Part shown: positions 15,621-21,181 of the stretch, in pieces
Layout: each line of letters starts with the position of its first letter
Numbering within the stretch: the stretch's first letter is position 1
From: JAWUVP01 sp034112285
Lineage (GTDB): Bacteria > Pseudomonadota > Gammaproteobacteria > JABDGN01
NCBI GenBank assembly: GCA_034112285.1
Contig: JAWUVP010000020.1
Span: 1-21,181, forward strand
Direction: 5' to 3'
Length of the DNA stretch: 21,181 nt
Notes under the pieces: generated by a model
The model's input: the letters and a program-made list of their open reading frames with translations, nothing else
The model's database searches: none
Told to the model about the DNA's origin: nothing
Position numbers and translations under genes: made by a program

Positions 15621-17669
15621 CTGCGAAATATCTGCCACGCTCAAGAACAAAGCCCGCAACTGCTGCAGCAAACACAATCGGTTTTGCTGCAGCTTAGCTT
15701 CCTCACTCATCACCATCACATCAGCAAAGAATTGATCGACCGGTTCGCGCAACTGCGCTAACGATTCCAAACAGGCTTGATAATCCGCTTGGCTTAGCAG
15801 GCTGGCTAGTTTATCTTGTTGCGTGGTGATTTCAGCAAACAGTGCTTGCTCGGCAGGTTCAACCAATAATTTAGATTTCACCTCACCGCTAATATCTTGC
15901 TCAGCTTGTTTGCGCAAAATGTTTTTAACCCGCTTGTTTGCTGCGGCTAAGCTTTCAGCTGCTGGCAATTTCATAAAGGCTTGCACGGCGCTTAAGCGCG
16001 CAGCAAACTCGGTTAAACTTTTTGGCTGCACTTCAGCCACCGAAGCAAACAACTGCGCGCTAACGCCTTGCTCTAAGTAATGATATTTCAAACGCTCCAG
16101 CAAATAATAACGCACCTCATCTGCTGCAGAAGAATAAGGCATCATCGCCTGTGCTAAGACGGCAGGTAATTCTAATGGCAATTGATGCTCCATTAAAATT
16201 CTCACCACGCCAATAGCGGCACGGCGCAGGCCAAACGGATCTTTATCGCCAGTCGGTTTTTGCCCAATGGAAAAAATACTGGATATCAGATCAATTTTAT
16301 CAGCCAAGGCAATGCTCACCGCCACTAAATTTTCCGGCAATTTACCGCCGGCACACGTTGGCCAGTAATGCTGCTCAATCGCTTCACACACAATAGGATC
16401 TTCACCGTCATGGGCACCATAAGCACGCCCCATGACCCCTTGCAACTCTGGAAACTCATTGACCATGTTAGTCAACAAATCACACTTGGCCAAATGCGCA
16501 GCGCGCTCAACCAAAGCTACGTCGGCACCAATTTGCCCCGCAATAAACACCGCCAATGCGGTAACACGGCGAGTACGGTCAAACATACTGCCCAATAATT
16601 TTTGAAACTTCACCTCTTGCAAAGGTTGTAAGTGTGATTGCAACGTGGCTTTTAAATCAGTTTGATAGAAAAAGGCGGCATCAGACAAGCGCGCCCGCAT
16701 CACTTTTTCATTACCTCGAATGACTTGCTCGGGTTGTTTGCTTTTTATGTTTGCCACAAAAATAAAGTGCGGCATCATGTTTTGTGTTACATCTAACATA
16801 GCGAAACATTTTTGATGACCTTCCATCGCGCAAATCAGCGCTTCTTTTGGCACCGCTAAAAAATCTTTAGAAAAATCGGCGCGCAAAACTTCTGGCCACT
16901 CTACAATGGCCGTCACTTCGTCCAACAATTCTGGCGACACAATTGCCTCGCCGCCCACTTCAAGAGCTTTGCTGGCAATGCCTTTGGCAATAATTTCTCG
17001 CCGCGCAGCAAAATCGGCAATCACCTTGCCTTGCGTTTCTAGCGTGGCTAAATAATCATCGGGGGAGGCAACGCTTAATGCGCCGGGCGCCATAAAGCGG
17101 TGACCATATGTTAGGCGGTCGCTGGTTTTGCCTAATATTTCCATCGGCACAACGTCGTTACCCAATAATAATAAAATCCAATGCACCGGGCGAATAAATT
17201 CAGTGGCGTTAGCTCCCCAACGCATGGCTTTGGGGATCGGTAATTTTTTAATCGCGGCGTTAATAATGTTCGGCAACAATTCCACCGCTGTCGCGCCGGG
17301 CTTGGTGGCTTTATAATAAAACCATTCGCCTTTATCGGTAGCTACTTTGCCTAACTGCTCAACGTCAACACCACACGAGCGGGCGAAACCCTGCAAGGCT
17401 TTTGAGGGATTACCTTCAGCATCATATGCCACATTCACTGCAGGGCCGCGACGTTCAATGCTTTGCTCAGCTTGTTGTGTGGTCACATTGCGCAACAACA
17501 CCACCAAGCGTCTAGGCGCTGCAAACCATTGCCCAGCCGATTCATTGCTGATTAAGCCTGCGGTAGATAAGCCTTGTTCAATGCCATTTAATAACGCTTG
17601 CGCCAAATTTGGCATGGCTTTAGGTGGCAATTCTTCACAACCAATTTCAAATAATAAATCTTGCATCAT
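15612..17669 (-). CDS. glyS: Glycyl-tRNA synthetase beta subunit
   Basis: A 685-residue β subunit of the bacterial tetrameric glycyl-tRNA synthetase; E. coli GlyS has 689. The N-terminus shows DLLFEIGCEELPPKAM, the family hallmark. An HD-like domain contains AAHLAKCDLLTNMVNEFPEL and YGAHDGEDPIV, and the C-terminus has a DALR-type tRNA-binding part. The subunit binds tRNA-Gly and supports aminoacylation by GlyQ. The start at 17669 is one of two adjacent ATGs and has GGAGG seven bases ahead; it overlaps the glyQ stop by four bases (ATGA), so expression is coupled. Its end overlaps the convergent exported-protein gene by nine bases. Confidence 0.97.
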   Translation of the reverse strand: MMQDLLFEIGCEELPPKAMPNLAQALLNGIEQGLSTAGLISNESAGQWFAAPRRLVVLLRNVTTQQAEQSIERRGPAVNVAYDAEGNPSKALQGFARSCGVDVEQLGKVATDKGEWFYYKATKPGATAVELLPNIINAAIKKLPIPKAMRWGANATEFIRPVHWILLLLGNDVVPMEILGKTSDRLTYGHRFMAPGALSVASPDDYLATLETQGKVIADFAARREIIAKGIASKALEVGGEAIVSPELLDEVTAIVEWPEVLRADFSKDFLAVPKEALICAMEGHQKCFAMLDVTQNMMPHFIFVANIKSKQPEQVIRGNEKVMRARLSDAAFFYQTDLKATLQSHLQPLQEVKFQKLLGSMFDRTRRVTALAVFIAGQIGADVALVERAAHLAKCDLLTNMVNEFPELQGVMGRAYGAHDGEDPIVCEAIEQHYWPTCAGGKLPENLVAVSIALADKIDLISSIFSIGQKPTGDKDPFGLRRAAIGVVRILMEHQLPLELPAVLAQAMMPYSSAADEVRYYLLERLKYHYLEQGVSAQLFASVAEVQPKSLTEFAARLSAVQAFMKLPAAESLAAANKRVKNILRKQAEQDISGEVKSKLLVEPAEQALFAEITTQQDKLASLLSQADYQACLESLAQLREPVDQFFADVMVMSEEAKLQQNRLCLLQQLRALFLSVADISQLS

Positions 17670-18586
17670 GCTGCCGCCTCCGTTTTGCACAAGGGAAAGC
17701 CTAACGTTTCTCGAGCTTGATAATAACGCTCCGCCACGGCGCGCGATAACGAGCGAACGCGTAAAATGTAACGCTGACGTTCCGTGACCGAAATGGCATG
17801 TCGCGCATCCAACAAATTAAACGCATGTGAAGCTTGCATCACCTTTTCGTAAGCAGGCAAAGCAAGCTCAGCCTCTAGCAACCGCATAGCTTCAGCTTCA
17901 CAGCTATCAAACTGGGTGAAAAGTAATTTGGTATCGGCTTTTTCAAAATTATACGCCGACATTTCACGCTCATTTTGCATGAAGATATCACCATAGGTCA
18001 CATTGCCCGTCGGTGTTTGCGCCCACACCAAATCAAACATACTATCAACGTTTTGCAAAAACATCGCTAATCGCTCCAAGCCGTAGGTCAGCTCACCGGT
18101 CACCGGCTTGCAACTTAACCCGCCCACTTGTTGAAAATAGGTAAATTGCGTGACCTCCATGCCGTTTTGCCACACTTCCCAACCTAGGCCCCAAGCACCC
18201 AGCGTGGGCGATTCCCAGTTGTCTTCTACAAAGCGAATGTCATCCACTTCTGGATCAATGCCCACGGCGCGCAAAGAGTTTAAATATAATTCTTGAATGT
18301 TTTCCGGTGATGGCTTTAGCACCACTTGGAATTGATAAAAATGCTGGGTGCGATTAGGATTTTCACCATAACGGCCATCAGTTGGGCGGCGGCACGGCTG
18401 CACGTAAGCGGCACTCCAAGGCTCTGGACCAATGGCGCGCAAAAACGTCGCAGGGTGAAAGGTGCCTGCGCCCACTTCTAAGTCTAACGGCTGCATAATC
18501 ACGCAACCTTGCTCGGCCCAATAGCGTTGCAATGTAAAAATTAAGCCCTGGAAAGTAGCCACGGTAAGGTTTGGATTGTCAGACAT
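17666..18586 (-). CDS. glyQ: Glycyl-tRNA synthetase alpha subunit
   Basis: A 306-residue class II catalytic subunit that activates glycine with ATP; E. coli GlyQ has 303. Family segments are FQGLIFTLQRYWAEQGCVI, MQPLDLEVGAGTFHPATF, CRRPTDGRYGENPNRTQHFY and TYGLERLAMFLQNV. The ATG at 18586 is preceded by AGAGG. It forms an operon with glyS by a four-base overlap. Upstream lies a long perfect hairpin with a T tract pointing toward glyQ. If the promoter at 18743-18770 is used, the leader would carry this terminator and glyQS could be controlled by attenuation; otherwise a promoter must lie in the last 50 bases, where I see none. Confidence 0.97.
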   Translation of the reverse strand: MSDNPNLTVATFQGLIFTLQRYWAEQGCVIMQPLDLEVGAGTFHPATFLRAIGPEPWSAAYVQPCRRPTDGRYGENPNRTQHFYQFQVVLKPSPENIQELYLNSLRAVGIDPEVDDIRFVEDNWESPTLGAWGLGWEVWQNGMEVTQFTYFQQVGGLSCKPVTGELTYGLERLAMFLQNVDSMFDLVWAQTPTGNVTYGDIFMQNEREMSAYNFEKADTKLLFTQFDSCEAEAMRLLEAELALPAYEKVMQASHAFNLLDARHAISVTERQRYILRVRSLSRAVAERYYQARETLGFPLCKTEAAA

Positions 18587-18623
18587 GCTGCGCCTCTGTT
18601 TGCTTGGTGTTGTGTTTGATTTA

Positions 18624-18733
18624 GGGCTTACCTAAAAAAAGCCCGTCGTTGCGAGGAGCGTAGCGACGTGGCAATCTCTTAGAATACGGTGCTCATCAAG
18701 AGATTGCCACGTCGCTACGCTCCTCGCAACGAC
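18624..18733 (-). terminator. Long hairpin with T tract between epmB and glyQ
   Basis: Read on the minus strand, a 36-bp perfect stem (18733-18698 with 18680-18645, 17-base loop) is followed by GGGC and seven T (18640-18634), an intrinsic terminator layout. A second small hairpin, GGGCTT/AAGCCC (18644-18639 with 18629-18624), overlaps the T tract and could compete. It would end epmB transcription or attenuate glyQS. Confidence 0.6.
18645..18733. repeat. Perfect 36-bp inverted repeat (GTCGTTGCGAGGA family)
   Basis: The left arm (18645-18680) starts GTCGTTGCGAGGAGCG and ends GGCAATCTCTT. The right arm (18698-18733) is its exact reverse complement, with a 17-base centre. Palindromic repeats starting with (A/G)TTGCGAGGAGCG and ending GGCAATCT are known to be dispersed in several bacterial genomes. 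A degenerate copy occurs at 11837-11930. Confidence 0.93.
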
Positions 18734-18742
18734 AATTTTGCA

Positions 18743-18770
18743 ATAATAACATATACCCATCGTACCTCAA
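18743..18770 (-). promoter_or_regulatory. Possible promoter for glyQS
   Basis: On the minus strand TTGAGG (18770-18765) and TATTAT (18748-18743) are separated by 16 bases. The -35 lies in the loop of the palindrome at 18752-18785. It would transcribe the long hairpin before glyQ. Confidence 0.3.
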
Positions 18771-18785
18771 GATGCAATGGGTATA
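18752..18785. repeat. Palindrome with TATACCCAT arms after epmB
   Basis: TATACCCAT (18752-18760) and ATGGGTATA (18777-18785) pair perfectly around 16 bases. It starts 3 bases beyond the epmB stop. It may form a hairpin in the epmB 3' end or be another dispersed palindrome; no strong T tract follows. Confidence 0.6.
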
Positions 18786-18788
18786 GGT

Positions 18789-19790
18789 TTACAATAAGGT
18801 CTTTGCTGGCTCGCCGGCATTTTCACGCGCCAGCTTGGGCACCATGTAACCCGGTAAATTGGCCTGCAACTCAGCATAAAGTTGCTGCGCGCGCGCATCG
18901 CTCACCGCAAAATGCGCCGCGCCTTGAACCTTATCGAGCATATGCAAATAATAGGTTTGCACGTTTAGCGCAAACAAGCGCTGTTGCAATTGCACCAACG
19001 CTTCTAAACTGTCATTCACCCCATTTAACAGCACCGATTGGTTTAACAAACGCACGCCAGCGGCGCTCAATTGTTGCAACACCTCAGCAACGCTGGCATC
19101 TAATTCATTGGCATGATTAGCGTGCAGCACCATCACAATGGGCAAAGGTGAGTTGGAAAATAAGCTCAGCAAGGCCGGCGTGATGCGTTCGGGCAACACC
19201 ACCGGCAAGCGAGTGTGAAAACGAATTTGGGTGAGGTGTTCAATTTGCGCCAAGTCAGTAAACATTGATTCCAAACGTTTGTCGGCCACCACCAGGGGAT
19301 CGCCGCCGCTAAGGATTACTTCTTTTATAGAGTCATCGCCGCGCAAATAATCCAAAATAGCTTGCCACTGCGTGCTGCCCACCAAATTATCCTGGTAAGG
19401 AAACGCCCGCCGAAAACAATAACGGCAATTGATAGCGCAAGCCCCACTTAACATAATCAACGCGCGGCCATGGTATTTATGCAGCAAGCCGGGCAGTTTA
19501 TTGGCAGCCAAATCATCCACCGGATTAGCCCCATAACCGGGCACCTCATCGGCCTCAACCCCTATTGGTAAAACCTGGCGCAGCAACGGATCATTCACAT
19601 CCCCCAACTGCATCCGCGCCACAAAGCCACGCGGCACCCGCAAAGGAAACAGCTTGGCTGCTTTCTCAGCAGCGGGCAACAGGCTTGGCTCTAATTGTAG
19701 CAGCTCCAATAACTCTGCGGGCGAGCTAACCGCCGCTTGCAAAGCATGCTGCCAATTGGGTGAAACGGTAAGGGGGGCGACGTTTTTCAT
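18789..19790 (-). CDS. epmB: EF-P beta-lysylation protein EpmB (lysine 2,3-aminomutase type)
   Basis: A 333-residue radical-SAM enzyme that makes (R)-β-lysine, which EpmA attaches to elongation factor P to ease translation of proline stretches. The iron-sulfur ligands are Cys118, Cys122 and Cys125 (CAINCRYCFRR). SGGDPLVV (161-168) is the SAM-binding region. The C-terminal PKLARENAGEPAKTLL holds Lys330, the likely PLP lysine by comparison with aminomutases. The enzyme lacks the extra regions of free-standing KamA and fits EpmB in length. No ribosome site precedes the ATG, and a TACAAT box ends 6 bases before it, so the mRNA may be leaderless. efp, often divergent from it, is not in the window. 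Confidence 0.95.
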   Translation of the reverse strand: MKNVAPLTVSPNWQHALQAAVSSPAELLELLQLEPSLLPAAEKAAKLFPLRVPRGFVARMQLGDVNDPLLRQVLPIGVEADEVPGYGANPVDDLAANKLPGLLHKYHGRALIMLSGACAINCRYCFRRAFPYQDNLVGSTQWQAILDYLRGDDSIKEVILSGGDPLVVADKRLESMFTDLAQIEHLTQIRFHTRLPVVLPERITPALLSLFSNSPLPIVMVLHANHANELDASVAEVLQQLSAAGVRLLNQSVLLNGVNDSLEALVQLQQRLFALNVQTYYLHMLDKVQGAAHFAVSDARAQQLYAELQANLPGYMVPKLARENAGEPAKTLL

Positions 19791-19796
19791 CGCGCG

Positions 19797-19802
19797 ATTG
19801 TA
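19797..19802 (-). promoter_or_regulatory. -10 box immediately before epmB
   Basis: TACAAT on the minus strand ends 6 bases before the epmB ATG, so transcription would begin at or next to the start codon. No good -35 is seen. Confidence 0.35.
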
Positions 19803-19965
19803 GCATAGCTAGCAGAAAAACTGCGCCGCTGCGTCTAAAAATGGCTATTGTCCCACGAGCAAGTCTGAGACGTTTGAGTCGGTAAACAAAAAGCACGAGT
19901 AACAAGGCAATGCTGGCGTAAATTAAAATGAAGATAAAACACGCCTGCCAGTTGAAATATTGCTA

Positions 19966-20979
19966 TTAGTTATTGCCCTCAAGCAACGGCGATAACACAG
20001 TGCTAGAACGACGTCGACGAGGACTCAGACGTATTTCGACACGCCGCATATCATCAAAACCATCAACTACGCATGAAGGTTCAGCTTGTAAATAAGCTTG
20101 GTTTAGCTTGCCCGCTCTTAACTTTTCTGCCGTGGCTGTTCCAATGCTCTCATGTATATTTTTTTTGTGGGATTCGTTCGCCGGCTGGTTCAACTCATTA
20201 TATAAATGCAGATAAAGTCCATCATGTTTAATATCAATATCACCTCGCCCTTGTAAAGGCCAGTAGAATGGCAAGCGCGGCGCACTCGCGCCACCATATT
20301 GACATAAATGCAGCACAAGATTGCGCGGCAATAAATCAGCATTAGCGCGAAAGAAATTATAAATATCTTGCCCAAATGACGGATGCGTAGAGCCAGCATG
20401 CTTTACGATTCGGTCATCATAAAAATAAAAGTGAATGGGTTCAGTCGGGTAACGTGCTGCCAAGCGATGGCACTGCATATACAGTAGCAAGAATTTCTTT
20501 TTTTCGGTAATAACGTGATCGTCACGTCTGCTCTTTCCAGCATAACGGGCACTAAATACCGCGCCGGCTTTTCTTGAACTGCAAATATCGCCGAGTAACT
20601 TAGTGTCCATAAATAACGGCGCAGCAAAAGCCTCAACCAGATTTTCGGTAAAACACTGGAGTAAATTAGCAACGGAGTTTATCTGAAACTTTCCATTACT
20701 CTTCATGTTTATACTGTCCAAGCAGCTATTTTGTCTTGCCGAAGATGACATCACAACCACCTGTCGAGCGGAATGTTTTTTTACTTTAGCACTAAAATGC
20801 TTTATCAAAGGATGCTCCATAGGGCGACAACAGTATGAGGTTGCAGCTCCCTTAAACAACGCTTTACGGTTTTCTGCTGTATGCATTTTGTCAAATCGGT
20901 CTGCAGCAATGCTTAATTTAAAGCCTGCCGCTTTATTTAAACAGCCATCGTGGTCAAACCCACCGGCAACAATTGTCAT
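19966..20979 (-). CDS. HAD-like protein of unknown function, possible effector
   Basis: A 337-residue protein. The N-terminus MTIVAGGFDHDGCLN gives HAD motif I with Asp9 and Asp11. VVVMSSSARQN (74-84) suits motif II, Lys160-162 could supply motif III and FYFYDDR with Asp188-Asp189 suits motif IV. The insert between motifs is large, and a further 150 residues follow with no domain I know. The tail MRRVEIRLSPRRRRSS is strongly basic. There is no signal peptide. The ATG at 20979 has AGGA upstream. HAD-like proteins with FDxDGCL starts and unusual C-terminal parts occur among proteins of intracellular gammaproteobacteria, some of them secreted, but secretion here is speculation. The gene is separate in promoter from epmB. 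Confidence 0.8.
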   Translation of the reverse strand: MTIVAGGFDHDGCLNKAAGFKLSIAADRFDKMHTAENRKALFKGAATSYCCRPMEHPLIKHFSAKVKKHSARQVVVMSSSARQNSCLDSINMKSNGKFQINSVANLLQCFTENLVEAFAAPLFMDTKLLGDICSSRKAGAVFSARYAGKSRRDDHVITEKKKFLLLYMQCHRLAARYPTEPIHFYFYDDRIVKHAGSTHPSFGQDIYNFFRANADLLPRNLVLHLCQYGGASAPRLPFYWPLQGRGDIDIKHDGLYLHLYNELNQPANESHKKNIHESIGTATAEKLRAGKLNQAYLQAEPSCVVDGFDDMRRVEIRLSPRRRRSSTVLSPLLEGNN

Positions 20980-21017
20980 TATTATTCCTACATCAATTCG
21001 TTATCTTATAATTTTGA

Positions 21018-21036
21018 TTAAGCATAACAAGCTTAA
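21018..21036. promoter_or_regulatory. Possible operator palindrome upstream of the HAD-like gene
   Basis: TTAAGC and GCTTAA form perfect arms around 7 bases, 39 bases before the ATG of the HAD-like gene. A weak promoter (TTGTTA, then TAAGAT after 16 bases) overlaps it on the minus strand. The spacing does not fit the 11-base direct repeat of PmrA boxes. Confidence 0.3.
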
Positions 21037-21077
21037 CTGCCCTTTATTACGAATCCCGATAGAAGCTCAGGACTTCG

Positions 21078-21181
21078 TTAGTCTTCACTACGCTGGAAAG
21101 TAAGCCAATAATTATGCCATAGACATTCGACTTTTTGTGCACCCGCTTGGCCCCCCAACTTGGAAATTATCATTCCGCATA
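21078..21181 (-). other. Incomplete reading frame at the window edge
   Basis: On the minus strand a frame open to the window edge ends with TAA at 21080-21078. The visible end includes KLGGQAGAQKVECLWHNYW and closes FQRSED. It may be the tail of a gene beyond the window, a remnant, or a 31-residue frame from the ATG at 21173. I cannot assign a family. Confidence 0.3.

Noticed and set aside
17347..17787. Open frame of 146 codons on the plus strand
   Set aside because: Antisense to glyS and glyQ, both clearly real; the product is low-quality and motif-free.
18587..18788. T-box riboswitch upstream of glyQS
   Set aside because: No T-box sequence or specifier loop is visible, and T-boxes are not expected in gammaproteobacteria. 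The structure is explained by a long inverted repeat.
21018..21036. PmrA-type box upstream of the HAD-like gene
   Set aside because: TTAA half-sites are 15 bases apart and inverted, not the 11-base direct repeat of PmrA sites.
20705..21103. Open frame of 132 codons on the plus strand
   Set aside because: It overlaps the HAD-like gene antisense, and the HAD-like gene has a ribosome site and motif pattern. The plus frame has neither.

Overview
The window reads as chromosomal DNA of a gammaproteobacterium of moderate to low GC. The evidence is the gene content and order: fmt–rsmB divergent from LysM–dprA–smg–topA, a two-subunit glycyl-tRNA synthetase (glyQ, glyS) with gmhB nearby, and an EpmB-type lysine 2,3-aminomutase. 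A HAD-like protein of unusual architecture at the right end, the type of permease present and the palindromic repeats are compatible with a host-associated lineage such as Legionellales/Coxiellaceae, but that placement is inference.

Left end (1-2898, all + strand): two small unrecognised genes in a probable operon (258-476, 506-817), a gene-poor stretch rich in short hairpins (818-1103), then a promoter, a possible 61-residue ORF and an orphan soluble GAF–HisKA–HATPase histidine kinase.

Information-processing core (3064-10355): a minus-strand operon LysM lipoprotein–dprA–smg–topA with 1-10 nt junctions, divergent from fmt–rsmB across a short intergenic region with two TATAAT boxes. In many gammaproteobacteria def lies between the LysM gene and fmt; here it is absent. 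Fmt also has Cys-Ala-His-Leu where the family has Asn-x-His-x before the SLLP signature, so the catalytic Asn is lost. fmt starts with TTG.

Middle (10341-14812): three tandem palindromes with an exact 33-bp period straddle the end of rsmB and precede an AAA_14/DUF4143 ATPase. A degenerate copy of a palindromic repeat separates it from an amino-acid permease. Next come a family-4 uracil-DNA glycosylase and gmhB (LPS heptose synthesis), translationally coupled on the minus strand.

Right part (14886-21181): an exported protein of unknown function on the + strand sits tail-to-tail with glyS. glyQ–glyS are overlapping and coupled. Upstream of glyQ is a perfect 36-bp inverted repeat ending in a T tract, forming an intrinsic terminator or possible attenuator between epmB and glyQ. 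epmB (EF-P modification) may have a leaderless transcript. The last complete gene encodes a HAD-like protein with a basic C-terminus. Its stop is followed in frame by a second stop and then by a potential transmembrane segment. The edge holds an incomplete minus-strand reading frame.
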